From: SSF14 sp046331245
Lineage (GTDB): Bacteria > Actinomycetota > Acidimicrobiia > Acidimicrobiales > Microtrichaceae
DNA length: 64,000 bases
NCBI GenBank assembly: GCA_046331245.1
Contig: JAXLRH010000003.1
Location: 329,921 to 393,920, forward strand
Direction of reading: 5' to 3'
Part shown: positions 32,419-41,887 of the stretch, one piece after another
How positions within the stretch are numbered: position 1 is the first letter of the stretch
Layout of the letters: the number at the start of each line of letters is the position of its first letter
Program-made: the position numbers and the translations under genes
The notes under the pieces: model-generated
What the model saw: the letters and a program-made list of their open reading frames with translations, nothing else
Database searches by the model: none
What the model was told of the DNA's origin: nothing

Positions 32419-34980
32419 ATGAACAGCGTCCCAGATCGTCCTCAGCTCGCCGGCCTCGAGGAGAAATGGGACGAGATCTGGGGCGAGCGGGAGGTCTACC
32501 GCTTCGATCGCTCGAAGCCCCGTTCGGAGGTGTTCTCCATCGACACGCCGCCCCCCACGGTGAGCGGTCAGCTGCACCTGGGCACGGCGTTCGGCTACAT
32601 CCAGGTCGACGCGATGGCCCGCTTCCAGCGCATGCGCGGGCGCGAGGTCTTCTATCCGATGGGCTGGGACGACAACGGTCTCCCCACCGAGCGTCGGGTG
32701 CAGAACCACTTCGGCGTCCGGTGCGATCCGACGGTCGCGTACGAGCCCGATCTCGTCGTGCCCGATCCGTCGCAGAAGGAGCGCCCGGTGTCTCGCCGCA
32801 ACTTCCTCGAGCTGTGCGAGCAGCTCACCGAGGAGGACGAGCAGACGTTCGAGGCGGTGTTCCGCCACTGCGGCCTCTCGGTCGACTGGTCGCTGAAGTA
32901 CGCCACCATCGACCATCGCTCACGGCTCGTCGCCCAGCGCGAGTTCCTCCGCAACCTGGCCCGTGGGCAGGCGTACCACGCCGAGGCGCCCACGCTGTGG
33001 GACGTCGACTTCCAGACGGCCGTCGCGCAGGCCGAGCTCGACGACCGCAACGTCGCCGGCTCATACCACCGCATCTCGTTCTCAGGCGTCGAGATCGAGA
33101 CCACCCGGCCGGAGCTGCTCGCCGCCTGTGTCGCCCTGGTCGCCCATCCCGACGACGAGCGCTACCAGCCGCTCTTCGGCACCACGGTCACGTCGCCGGT
33201 GTTCGGCGTCGAGGTGCCGGTGGTCGCGCATCACCTGGCGCAGCCCGACAAGGGCACGGGCATCGCGATGGTCTGCACGTTCGGTGACACCACCGACGTG
33301 GTGTGGTGGCGCGAGCTCGGCCTGCCGATGCGGGTCATCATCGGCCGCGACGGCCGCGTCCTCCCCGAGGCCCCGTGGCTCGAGGGGAAGGGCGCCGACG
33401 CGTACGACACCATCAAGGAGCTGCACCTCAAGAAGGCCCGCAAGCAGGTGGTCGCGCTCCTCGAGCAGGAGGGTTCGCTCATCGGCGAGCCCCGCCAGAT
33501 CCAGCACGACGTCAAGTTCTACGAGAAGGGCGATCGCCCGCTCGAGATCGTGGCGAGCCGCCAGTGGTACGTGCGCAACGGTGCGCAGAGCGCCGAGCTG
33601 AGCGAGCGTCTCATCGAGCTGGGGCGGGAGCTGCAGTGGCACCCGCCGTTCATGCGCATCCGGTTCGAGCACTGGGTCGAGGGCCTCAACAGCGACTGGC
33701 TCATCAGCCGCCAGCGCTACTTCGGCGTTCCGTTCCCGGTCTGGTACCCGCTCGACGCGAGCGGCGAGGTGATCTGGGACTCCCCCATCCTCCCGTCGGA
33801 CGACGCGCTCCCCGTCGATCCGCAGGCGACGGCGCCCGAGGGCTTCGACGAGGCCCAGCGCGGGCAGCCGAACGGCTTCGTTGGTGACCCCGACGTGATG
33901 GACACGTGGGCCACCTCCTCGCTCACACCGCAGATCGTGTGCGGCTGGGCCACCGACGACGACCTGTTCGAGCGCACCTTTCCGATGGACCTGCGCCCGC
34001 AGGGTCCCGAGATCATCCGCACGTGGTTGTTCTCCACGCTGCTGCGCTCCGAGCTCGAGCACGGCGGGCGTCCCTGGGACCACGTGAGCATCAACGGCTG
34101 GATCCTCGACCCGGACCGCAAGAAGATGTCGAAGTCCGTCGGCAACGTGCTCACGCCGGCCGAGTTCATCGACGAGCACGGCGCCGACGCGCTGCGCTAC
34201 TGGTCGTGCAGCGCTGCGCCCGGCGTCGACACGGCGGTGGACGTGCCCCGCATGAAGGTCGGTCGTCGCCTGGCCATCAAGCTGCTCAACGTCACCAAGC
34301 TCACGCTCGGTCTCCCCGACGCGCCGCCCACCACCGACCTCGCCCCGCTCGACCGTGCGCTCCTCGCGAAGCTCGCCGACGTCGTCGAGTCGGCCACCCG
34401 CTCGTTCGAGTCGTACGAGTACCAGGCGGCGCTCGATCGCATCGACGAGTTCTTCTGGAACTTCTGCGACGACTACGTGGAGCTGGTCAAGGAGCGTGCC
34501 TACGGCGAGGGTGCCGACGGCGCCGCCGCACGCCACACGCTCCGCACGACGCTCGGCATCGTGCTCCGCCTGTACGCGCCGTTCGTCCCGTTCGCGTCCG
34601 AGGAGGCGTGGTCGTGGTTCCACGACGGCTCCGTGCATCGTGAGTCGTGGCCCACCGCCGACGAGCTGGCGCCGTTGCTCGCCGACGCCGATCCGCTGGT
34701 GCTGACCGTCACCACCGACGTGCTGCGTCAGGTGCGGCGGGCCAAGTCGGAGGCCAAGCGCAGCATGCGAAGCGAGGTCGCCCTGCTCACGATCACCGAC
34801 ACCGCCGAGCACCTTGCCGCGCTGGCGCAGGCGTGGCCCGACCTCCGGGCCGCCGGCTCGGTCACCGAGCTCGTCACCGTGGAGCTCGCCTCCGGCGACA
34901 CAGCGGCGGCCGAGGCGTCGGAGGCGTCCGTCGTCGCCGAGCTGGCCCCCGACCCCACGGCCGACACTCCCCCCGCCTGA
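32419..34980 (+). CDS. valS: Valyl-tRNA synthetase, compact type
   Basis: An 853-residue class I synthetase that charges tRNA-Val. HIGH appears as HLGT (residues 53-56) in TVSGQLHLGTAFGY, and KMSKS is intact at about 569-573. YPMGWDDNGLPTERRVQNHFGVRCDP is characteristic of the shorter valyl enzymes also found in archaea and some bacteria, which lack the C-terminal coiled-coil arm. The end here is an acidic Ala/Asp-rich tail with no such arm. It converges on the IleRS-like gene with a hairpin between. Confidence 0.95.
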   Translation: MNSVPDRPQLAGLEEKWDEIWGEREVYRFDRSKPRSEVFSIDTPPPTVSGQLHLGTAFGYIQVDAMARFQRMRGREVFYPMGWDDNGLPTERRVQNHFGVRCDPTVAYEPDLVVPDPSQKERPVSRRNFLELCEQLTEEDEQTFEAVFRHCGLSVDWSLKYATIDHRSRLVAQREFLRNLARGQAYHAEAPTLWDVDFQTAVAQAELDDRNVAGSYHRISFSGVEIETTRPELLAACVALVAHPDDERYQPLFGTTVTSPVFGVEVPVVAHHLAQPDKGTGIAMVCTFGDTTDVVWWRELGLPMRVIIGRDGRVLPEAPWLEGKGADAYDTIKELHLKKARKQVVALLEQEGSLIGEPRQIQHDVKFYEKGDRPLEIVASRQWYVRNGAQSAELSERLIELGRELQWHPPFMRIRFEHWVEGLNSDWLISRQRYFGVPFPVWYPLDASGEVIWDSPILPSDDALPVDPQATAPEGFDEAQRGQPNGFVGDPDVMDTWATSSLTPQIVCGWATDDDLFERTFPMDLRPQGPEIIRTWLFSTLLRSELEHGGRPWDHVSINGWILDPDRKKMSKSVGNVLTPAEFIDEHGADALRYWSCSAAPGVDTAVDVPRMKVGRRLAIKLLNVTKLTLGLPDAPPTTDLAPLDRALLAKLADVVESATRSFESYEYQAALDRIDEFFWNFCDDYVELVKERAYGEGADGAAARHTLRTTLGIVLRLYAPFVPFASEEAWSWFHDGSVHRESWPTADELAPLLADADPLVLTVTTDVLRQVRRAKSEAKRSMRSEVALLTITDTAEHLAALAQAWPDLRAAGSVTELVTVELASGDTAAAEASEASVVAELAPDPTADTPPA

Positions 34981-34993
34981 CGCCGCCCTCCCC

Positions 34994-35045
34994 CGTTTTG
35001 TCCCCCGGATCTGCCGGCTACCCGGTAGATCCGGGGCACAAAACG
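34994..35045. terminator. Bidirectional hairpin between valS and the IleRS-like gene
   Basis: Two 19-base arms (34994-35012 and 35027-35045) pair with a single mismatch around a 14-base loop. The ends read CGTTTTGTCC and ACAAAACG, much like the hairpin at 13872-13922. It sits between convergent genes and should act on both transcripts. Confidence 0.75.
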
Positions 35046-35073
35046 AGGCTGGGGTGGAGCGATTGGGGTTGGG

Positions 35074-38000
35074 CTAGTTGGCGTTGGCGACGGCGATGGT
35101 GGCCTCACCCGCTGCGGTCGCCGTCACGCTGGTCGCCAGCGTCTCGGCCGCGATCCAGTCGGCGTGCACGAGCAGGTCGGCGTCGTCGGCCGACAGGTCG
35201 AGCGTGATGCGGTCGGAGATCTCGAGCCCCGAGCTCTTGCGCAGCGCGTTCACGTGGTGGATGGCGTTGAGCACGCGGCCCTCGAGGCGCAGCTCGTCGT
35301 CGAGCGCCTCGTCGAGCGCGAGGCTCACCCCGTCGTTCGCGGCGACGGCCCACCCCTCCTTCTCGGTGCGCTCGACGAGGAGGTCCTCCTCGGCCAGCGT
35401 GAAGCCGAGCACGTCGACCCCGCCGTCGTCGCGCAGCGTGAAGTCGCCCTCGTCGAGCGCCTTGCGCACCGACACGATGTCCTGGCCCAGACGGGGGCCC
35501 AGCACCTTGAGGTTGGGTCGGACGCGCACGGTGGTGGCCTCGACGGCGCCGAGCTCCACCTCCTTCACGCGCAGCTCGGCGGCGATCTCGTCACGGTAGG
35601 CCTCGATGCGCGGTGCGCCCTCGACCACCATCCGCCGGAGCGGCTGGCGGAGCGGGAGGCCCGCCTTCGCCCGTGCCTGGCGGCCGAGCTCGACGACGTT
35701 GCGCACGGCGGCGACGTCGGCGAGGAGGTCGTGGTCGCCGGGGGCCGCGGTCGTGGACGGCCAACCTGCGAGGAAGACCGACTGCGGCGCGTCCGGGATA
35801 ACCCGCGCGACCAGGTGCTGCCAGAGGTCCTCGGTGATGAACGGCATCACCGGTGACACGACCCGCACGGCCGTGACCAGGCAGCTCCAGAGGGTGCGCA
35901 ACGCGGCGTGGTCGCCGTCCCAGACGCGACGGCGCGACCGGCGGATGTACCAGTTCGACAGCTCGTCCACGTAGGCCTCGAACGATCGCAGCACCTCGAC
36001 GCCGAGGAACTCGTCGTAGCCCTTCTCGGCCTCCGCGACCAGCTGCGCGGTGCGGGCGACCGCCCACTGGTCGAGCTGGCTGAGCTCGCCGCCGGGGCGA
36101 TCGAGGTCGGCGAGGTCGGGCGTGAACTCGGCGAGGTTCGCGTACTGCACGAAGAACGAGATCGAGTTCCAGAGCGTGAGGAGCTTGCGGGAGATCTCGG
36201 TGCCGGCGGTGAAGCCGAAGAGGAGATCCTGGTTCGGCGGCTGTTGCGCGAACTGGTAGCGCATCACGTCGGCGCCCATCTTCGTGAACGCGTCCTCGGC
36301 GCTGATCATATTGCCCCAGGAGCCGTGCATCTCCCGGCCGGTCTCGTCGAGCATCTTCTCGTAGCCGAGCACCTTGCGGTACGGCGCACGTCCGGTGAGC
36401 ACCACCGACATGAACAGCTGCGAGTAGAACCACAGCCGGATCTGCTCGCGCATCTCCGACACCCAGTCGGCGGGAAACCACTCCTCCCAGTACGAGTGGT
36501 CGGGAAGGTCGGCCGTGGTGAGGCCGGCCGCCGCGCCCACGCCGAACCCACCCGGCACCGCCGTGGGGTTCTGCCAGCCGAGCGTGGAGAACGGCACGAT
36601 GCCGGCGTCGAGCCACACGTCACCGACCTCGAGGATGCGCGACACGGCCTCGCCGCACTGCGGGCAGCGGATCTGGACGTCGTCGATCCATGGGCGTCGC
36701 AGCTCCTGGAGGTCGTCGAGGGAGCCGATGGCCAGCTCGGCGAGCTCGGCCTTCGACCCGACGACGGTGACGTGCCCGCACGAGCACGGGTAGAAGGGCA
36801 GCGGCAGGCCGTAGTAGCGGCGGCGGGAGATGTTCCAGTCGCCCATGTTCACGAGCCAGTCGTCCATGCGCTTGCCCATGTAGGCGGGGGTCCACTCGAC
36901 GGTGTCGTTGGCGTCGCGCATCGGCTGGCGCAGGTCGGTGACGGAGATGAACCAGTCGTCGGACACGCGGAAGATGAGGGGCGTGTGGCATCGCCAGCAC
37001 TCGGGATAGCGGTGGTTGATGGTGCCGGCGTGCACGAGCAGCCCGCGCTCACGGAGCAGGTCGATCACCTGGTCGGCGACCTCGGTGGTGCTCTGCCCGG
37101 CGAGCCAGCCGTACTCGGGGAGGAAGCGGCCGGCCTCGTCGACCGGGGCGAGCACGGCCAGGCCGTTCTCCTGGCCGAGCGCGAAGTCGCCGGTACCGCA
37201 GCCGGGCGCGATGTGGACGATGCCGGTGCCCTCCTCGGTGCTCACCTCGTCCCACGCCACGATGCGGTGGTCGACCGCAGCGCCGGGCGCGAGGTCGTCG
37301 AAGGGGCCGTCGTAGCGCCAGCCGACCATCTCGCGACCGGCGACGACCTGGTCGAACGGACCCTCGCCGGCGAGGTCGACGGCCATCCAGTCGCCGTCGC
37401 GCAGGCCGTAGTCGGCGTCGGCGGACACGGCGGCGGCCACGTTGGCCGGCAGCGTCCATGGGGTCGTCGTCCAGATCACGATGGACTCGCCGGGACGGTC
37501 GATGAGCGGGAACCGCACCTTGAGCGACGGGTCGTCGCGGTCGATGTAGCTGCCGACGAGCTCGTGGGCGGAGATGGAGGTGCCGCAGCGGGGGCACCAC
37601 TCGCTCACCCGGTGGCCGGTGAAGAGCCAGCCGCGCTCGTCAACGATCTTGAGGAAGCGCCAGATGTACTCGATGTTGAGGTCGGACGACGTGTAGTAGC
37701 TCGCGTCCCAGTCCATCCACTGGCCGAGGCGGATGGAGCCCTGGGTGAGCTCGGCACTCGAACGTTCGACGACCTCGCGGCAGTGGCGTGCGAACTCGGC
37801 GAGCCCGTACTTCTCGATGTCGCGCTTGGAGTTGAGGCCCAGCTCCTTCTCGACGCCCACCTCGATCCAGAGACCCTGGCAGTCGAAGCCGTTCTGGTAG
37901 CGCTGGTGGTAGCCCTGCAGCGCCTTGTACCGCTGGAAGACGTCCTTGAGCGTGCGGCCCCACGCCGTGTGCACCGCGAGCGACTTGTTGGCGGTGACGG

Positions 38001-38139
38001 GGCCGTCCACGAAGCTGAAGCGGGGGCCGTCGGCGTTCTTGGCCCGAACCGCCTCGAAGGTGCCCTCCGTCGCCCAGAAGTCCAGGATCCGCGGCTCGAT
38101 GTCGGAGTGGCTGGGTTTCGCGGGCAGGGCGTCGAACAT
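35074..38139 (-). CDS. Isoleucyl-tRNA synthetase homologue with altered HIGH and KMSKS motifs
   Basis: A 1021-residue class I synthetase of the IleRS family. The frame of the enzyme is clear: VDGPVTANKS, RTLKDVFQRYKALQGY, the editing domain with IVIWTTTPWTLPANVA and GTGIVHIAPGCGTGDF, NISRRRYYGLPLPFY, WFYSQLFMS and a C-terminal anticodon-binding domain. The place of HIGH reads AVHT (residues 55-58) and the place of KMSKS reads EMHGS (603-607). From memory, one IleRS clade has GxHH and MHKS there; this protein departs further. Start ATG 38139 follows TAGTTT by seven bases. It may be a divergent functional enzyme or an inactive paralogue. Confidence 0.88.
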   Translation of the reverse strand: MFDALPAKPSHSDIEPRILDFWATEGTFEAVRAKNADGPRFSFVDGPVTANKSLAVHTAWGRTLKDVFQRYKALQGYHQRYQNGFDCQGLWIEVGVEKELGLNSKRDIEKYGLAEFARHCREVVERSSAELTQGSIRLGQWMDWDASYYTSSDLNIEYIWRFLKIVDERGWLFTGHRVSEWCPRCGTSISAHELVGSYIDRDDPSLKVRFPLIDRPGESIVIWTTTPWTLPANVAAAVSADADYGLRDGDWMAVDLAGEGPFDQVVAGREMVGWRYDGPFDDLAPGAAVDHRIVAWDEVSTEEGTGIVHIAPGCGTGDFALGQENGLAVLAPVDEAGRFLPEYGWLAGQSTTEVADQVIDLLRERGLLVHAGTINHRYPECWRCHTPLIFRVSDDWFISVTDLRQPMRDANDTVEWTPAYMGKRMDDWLVNMGDWNISRRRYYGLPLPFYPCSCGHVTVVGSKAELAELAIGSLDDLQELRRPWIDDVQIRCPQCGEAVSRILEVGDVWLDAGIVPFSTLGWQNPTAVPGGFGVGAAAGLTTADLPDHSYWEEWFPADWVSEMREQIRLWFYSQLFMSVVLTGRAPYRKVLGYEKMLDETGREMHGSWGNMISAEDAFTKMGADVMRYQFAQQPPNQDLLFGFTAGTEISRKLLTLWNSISFFVQYANLAEFTPDLADLDRPGGELSQLDQWAVARTAQLVAEAEKGYDEFLGVEVLRSFEAYVDELSNWYIRRSRRRVWDGDHAALRTLWSCLVTAVRVVSPVMPFITEDLWQHLVARVIPDAPQSVFLAGWPSTTAAPGDHDLLADVAAVRNVVELGRQARAKAGLPLRQPLRRMVVEGAPRIEAYRDEIAAELRVKEVELGAVEATTVRVRPNLKVLGPRLGQDIVSVRKALDEGDFTLRDDGGVDVLGFTLAEEDLLVERTEKEGWAVAANDGVSLALDEALDDELRLEGRVLNAIHHVNALRKSSGLEISDRITLDLSADDADLLVHADWIAAETLATSVTATAAGEATIAVANAN

Positions 38140-38198
38140 GGGGGGCAAACTACCGGATCACGTCCAGCCGCCTCACCAGTTGGCGGCAGACTCGGGGC

Positions 38199-38981
38199 GT
38201 GTCCGCCGCCCTCCCGCCCCTCGCCGCCGTCGTCGAGCGGTTGGTCGCGGCCGGGTGCGTGGCCGCCGACGAGGAGGCCGCGGAGTTCCTCGCCTGCGCG
38301 CCCGACGCTGCGACGCTCGACGCCTGGCTGGTCCGGCGGGAGTCGGGTGAGCCACCGGCCTGGATCACCGGTCGGTTCGTGTTCGGCGGCCTCGAGCTCG
38401 TCATGCGGCCGGGCGTGTACGTCCCTCGCCCGCAGAGCGAGGAACTGGCGGAACGGGCTGCGGCGCTGCTTCCCGAGAGTGGTCGGGCCCTCGACCTGTG
38501 CACGGGGGCCGGTGCGGTGGCGGCGGTGATGCGAGCGAGCGTGCCGGATGCGCTCGTCGTCGGCGTCGATCTCGACCCTGAGGCGGCCGCGTGCGCCCGG
38601 GCGAACGGTGTCGCGGCACTGGTGGGAGACCTGGCCGGGCCGTTGAGGCGTCGCGCTGCCTTCGACGTGGTGACGGCGGTGCCCCCGTACGTGCCGAGCG
38701 ACGGGATCCGCCTCCTGCCGGCCGATGTGCGGCGCTTCGAGCCGCAGGTTGCGCTCGACGGGGGCGCTGACGGCCTCGACCTGGTGCGTCGCGTCGTCCG
38801 CGCCGCCGCCCTACTGCTCCGACCCGGCGGGTGGATGCTGGTCGAGATCGGCGGCTCGCAGGACGAGCTGCTCGCGCCCGAGCTCCTCGGCGCGGGGTTC
38901 GCCGAGGTGACCCCGTGGTGGGACGCCGACGGCGATCTGCGGGGCCTCGCGGCGCAGGTCTCCACCCGACGCCCTGGCTGA
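38199..38981 (+). CDS. PrmC/HemK-related methyltransferase
   Basis: A 260-residue methyltransferase like the actinobacterial PrmC-related proteins. PAWITGRFVFGG, then VYVPRPQSEELAERA, then motif I ALDLCTGAGAVAAVM and VVGVDLDPEAA are in order. The catalytic NPPY of protein-glutamine methyltransferases is replaced: the site reads AVPPYVPSDG, so the Asn is missing. ALDGGADGLDLVRRVV follows as usual. Loss of Asn suggests another substrate or lost glutamine methylation. GTG 38199 has CAGACT six bases upstream. Confidence 0.8.
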   Translation: MSAALPPLAAVVERLVAAGCVAADEEAAEFLACAPDAATLDAWLVRRESGEPPAWITGRFVFGGLELVMRPGVYVPRPQSEELAERAAALLPESGRALDLCTGAGAVAAVMRASVPDALVVGVDLDPEAAACARANGVAALVGDLAGPLRRRAAFDVVTAVPPYVPSDGIRLLPADVRRFEPQVALDGGADGLDLVRRVVRAAALLLRPGGWMLVEIGGSQDELLAPELLGAGFAEVTPWWDADGDLRGLAAQVSTRRPG

Positions 38982-39029
38982 GCGGGTGCGTCCGCCGTCG
39001 CATGCCCCCGGGCCGGTACGGTTGGGCGA

Positions 39030-39062
39030 GTGGGGGCCGCGGCGGAGCGGTCGAGACGTTGA
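39030..39062 (+). CDS. Possible ten-codon leader ORF
   Basis: GTG 39030 encodes MGAAAERSRR and ends in TGA one base before the start of the next gene at 39064. TACGGT lies seven bases before it, the leaderless promoter pattern seen elsewhere. Too short to judge by coding potential; listed because of its placement. Confidence 0.3.
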   Translation: MGAAAERSRR

Positions 39063-39063
39063 C

Positions 39064-39528
39064 GTGAGGCGGGACGACGTGCAGATCGAGACTTCCACCT
39101 GGATCCGGGCGCTGGGCCTCCTGGCGATCGCGATCGTCGCCGGCATCGTGGCGCTCACGCCGGTGTCGGTCACGTGGCGCCCGCCGGCCGCCGTGGCACC
39201 CGACGCGTCGGCGCAGGCGCGCGCCGACCGCCAGCAGGCCTGGGATGCCGCGACGTTCGACTACCAGACGAGACGCGCCGAGGCGCAGGACACCCGGGTT
39301 CGCCGCCTCCTCGCGCTCCTGGTCGCGGCGGTCGCGTGGTTCGGCATCACCACGGGATGGGCGGCGAGGGCCGGCGTGCCCGCCCCCGAGCAGGTCGACG
39401 ACGACGCGAGCGACCTCCCGCCGCCCGCCGGTCCCCCGCTCTACGGCGCGCCGCCGCCGGTGCCGGCCGAGTTCGTACCCCGCGCCCGTAAGGCGTCGCA
39501 CACGAGGGACTGGCCGATCCGGTGGTGA
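39064..39528 (+). CDS. Two-helix membrane protein of unknown function
   Basis: A 154-residue protein with two clear membrane helices (IRALGLLAIAIVAGIVALTPV and LLALLVAAVAWFGITTGWAA) separated by a charged, Gln/Ala-rich segment likely to be a short coiled coil. The tail is Pro-rich and basic. No family is recognised. GTG 39064 is used; GTG 39079 is also possible. It overlaps the TetR gene, which it may share control with. Confidence 0.55.
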   Translation: MRRDDVQIETSTWIRALGLLAIAIVAGIVALTPVSVTWRPPAAVAPDASAQARADRQQAWDAATFDYQTRRAEAQDTRVRRLLALLVAAVAWFGITTGWAARAGVPAPEQVDDDASDLPPPAGPPLYGAPPPVPAEFVPRARKASHTRDWPIRW

Positions 39529-40175
39529 CGACGCCCCCGCACCGGTCGGACAGCCTGCAGACGCAGGCGGCGCTCATCGCCGCGGCGGAGCGTGGGTTCG
39601 CCGAGCGTGGGGTGGACGGTGCGGTGTTGGCCGAGATCAACCGCGACGCGGGACAGCGCAACAAGTACGCGATCCACTACCACTTCGGCGGCCGCGACGG
39701 CCTGCTGAAGGCGGTGCTGTCGAAGCATCGTGTCGCCATCGACGCGGTGCGCGCCGAGATGATGCGCGACGTGAGCTCGATCGGCGACCTCACGCTCCAC
39801 GACGCGGTGTCGCTCATGGTGCTGCCGTTGTCGGCCAGTGCGCTCGACCACGAGCACGGCGGCGCGTACTACGTCCGGATCATGGCCCAGCTGTCGGCGA
39901 CGCCGCTGCACCCGGTGCATGCCTGGATCGCAGCGGAGGCGCCTCCGGCCTACTCCCGCATCGCCCCGATCCTGTACCAGAGCATCCCGGCCGACGCCCC
40001 GGTGTTCGTGCAGTCGCGGCGGGCGCACCTCATGAACGGCGTGCTGTTCCACGCGTTGAACCTGCAGACGTACGACCTCGCCGAGGGTGTCGCCGATCGT
40101 CACCGCCTGTACTGCAACGACCTCATCGACAGCCTCTGCGGGCTGCTCAGCGCGCCCGTCACCCTCGACGACTGA
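39525..40175 (+). CDS. TetR-family transcriptional regulator
   Basis: A 216-residue regulator. Residues about 10-60 are the TetR DNA-binding domain (LIAAAERGFAERGVDGAVLAEINRDAGQRNKY, then IHYHFGGRDGLLKAVL). The ligand domain has no clear signature. GTG 39525 overlaps the previous stop by 4 bases (GTG 39522 is also in frame). It converges on the GMC oxidoreductase gene and is a candidate regulator of nearby oxidative genes. Confidence 0.85.
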   Translation: MTTPPHRSDSLQTQAALIAAAERGFAERGVDGAVLAEINRDAGQRNKYAIHYHFGGRDGLLKAVLSKHRVAIDAVRAEMMRDVSSIGDLTLHDAVSLMVLPLSASALDHEHGGAYYVRIMAQLSATPLHPVHAWIAAEAPPAYSRIAPILYQSIPADAPVFVQSRRAHLMNGVLFHALNLQTYDLAEGVADRHRLYCNDLIDSLCGLLSAPVTLDD

Positions 40176-40203
40176 CCGTCCCGGCCGTCCCCTGCGAGGC
40201 GGG

Positions 40204-41796
40204 TCAGAAGACGGTGCCGATGTCGCGCCGGACGATCTCGTCCATGTTGCGCTCGGCGAGCGCGGCGATGGTGAGCGAGGGGTTGGCGCACGCCGTGGAA
40301 CCGGGGATGAGCGCGCCGTCGTTCACGTAGAGCCCGCGCTGGCCGAGCACCCGGCCGTAGGCGTCGGTCACCTTGCCGATGACCGCGCCGCCGAGCGGAT
40401 GGAAGGTCGTCGGGTCGTCGGCGGTCATGTCGATCGCGGCAACGGTGCCGGCGGCCTTGCCGATCGCGATGATGCGTCGGCGTGCGGCCTCCATCGCGGC
40501 GCCGTGCGCCGAGGCGGGGAACGTGAGCCGCGCCTGGTCGCTGGCGGCGTCGTAGGCGAAGCGGCCGTGGCCGTCGGGGATGAAGATGCCGACGGTCTCC
40601 ATCACGTTCGCCTCGAACGGCAGGGGGATGCCGGCGAAGATGATCGAGACCGGCCCCTCCGGGTTGTCCCAGTCGAGCGAGGCCATGTTGGCCGGGCCGC
40701 CCTGCATCATGCCCATGGGCGTCGACAGGATCTGGGTGGTGAGGAGGTCGCCGTTGGTCGACCAGTAGTCGCCGACGTCGTCGGGCAGGTCGGTGATGTC
40801 GCCGCGGCCGGCGGCGCGCACGAGGAGCTTCGTCGTGTTCGGCGATCCCGCGCACAGGAACACGGCGTCCGCCACCAGCTCGACGTGCTCGTGCACCACC
40901 CCGTCGGTGTCGAGACGATCGGTGGAGACGACCCACCGACCTGCGCTGTCGCGGGTGAGCCGCTCGACGCGGTGCAGCGGGAGGAGCTCGACGTGGCCGG
41001 TTGCCTCGCCGGCGGGGATGTAGTTGGTGTCGAGCGAGTGCTTGCCCGGCCCGTTGACGCCGTAGATGACGTCGCCGGTCGAGATCACCGGCGGCTTCTC
41101 GCCCCGGAGCTCGGCGCGCACGACGTCCCAGTCGATTGGCATCGGCACGCCATGGGCGTCGGGCAGGCCGGCGGCCTTGATGTGCTCGGCGAATCGTCGG
41201 CTGGAGAAGTACTGCGGCGACGCGAGCACGTCGGCGGGGATCGGCGAGGCCTGCAGGTTCTTCCGGACGAGCGGGTACCAACGCTCGTCGAACTGCTGGT
41301 AGTCGAGCTCGTCGGGCATGACCCGGTCGAACAGGTCGCCTCGCGGCTGCAGCGTCATGCCGTGGTACGGGAGGGAGCCGCCACCCACCGCGGCGGCGAC
41401 GACCACGTCCATCCCGTTGCCGTGGATGCGCTCGAGCATGCCGGTGTACGGCTGCCAGGGCAGCGACGGCACGAGGTTGTTGACCGCGGTGTTGGTGGGG
41501 TCGAGCCACGACACGCGCCGGTCGGGCTCGAACATCGTGGGGAACGCACCGTAGGTGCCGCTGGCCCAGCGCATGCCGCGCTCGACGAGGGTGACGTCGA
41601 CGCCCTGTTCCGCCAGTCGCAGCGCCGTGATCGAGCCGCCGAAGCCGGTGCCGATCACGACGACGCGTCGCCGCTCGCTCCGGTTGGTGGGCACGACGGC
41701 GGGCGCGCACGCGCTGAGGATGCCGAAGCCCGCCGCCGCCAACGATCCGCCGAGCACGCGCCGGCGCGTGATCAGTCCGTCCCCCGCTGCCCCCAT
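40204..41796 (-). CDS. Cholesterol-oxidase-like GMC oxidoreductase, exported
   Basis: A 530-residue FAD enzyme. The N-terminus RRRVLGGSLAAAGFGILSAC looks like a twin-arginine signal with a lipobox Cys. The FAD motif is VVVIGTGFGGSITALRLAEQG. The C-terminal GMC signature HPLGGAVIGKVTDAYGRVLG is followed by YVNDGALIPGS and NPSLTIAALAERN, close to bacterial cholesterol oxidases. It probably oxidises a sterol or other alicyclic alcohol outside the membrane. ATG 41796 follows GGGGAGGA. Confidence 0.87.
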   Translation of the reverse strand: MGAAGDGLITRRRVLGGSLAAAGFGILSACAPAVVPTNRSERRRVVVIGTGFGGSITALRLAEQGVDVTLVERGMRWASGTYGAFPTMFEPDRRVSWLDPTNTAVNNLVPSLPWQPYTGMLERIHGNGMDVVVAAAVGGGSLPYHGMTLQPRGDLFDRVMPDELDYQQFDERWYPLVRKNLQASPIPADVLASPQYFSSRRFAEHIKAAGLPDAHGVPMPIDWDVVRAELRGEKPPVISTGDVIYGVNGPGKHSLDTNYIPAGEATGHVELLPLHRVERLTRDSAGRWVVSTDRLDTDGVVHEHVELVADAVFLCAGSPNTTKLLVRAAGRGDITDLPDDVGDYWSTNGDLLTTQILSTPMGMMQGGPANMASLDWDNPEGPVSIIFAGIPLPFEANVMETVGIFIPDGHGRFAYDAASDQARLTFPASAHGAAMEAARRRIIAIGKAAGTVAAIDMTADDPTTFHPLGGAVIGKVTDAYGRVLGQRGLYVNDGALIPGSTACANPSLTIAALAERNMDEIVRRDIGTVF

Positions 41797-41887
41797 CGAT
41801 CCTCCCCGGCCTGCCGGCCCGACGAGGCCGTTCGGGGGAGGGTAGCAGCGCCGCCCCGGGGCTCCCATCGGTGGAAGACTGGCGCCC

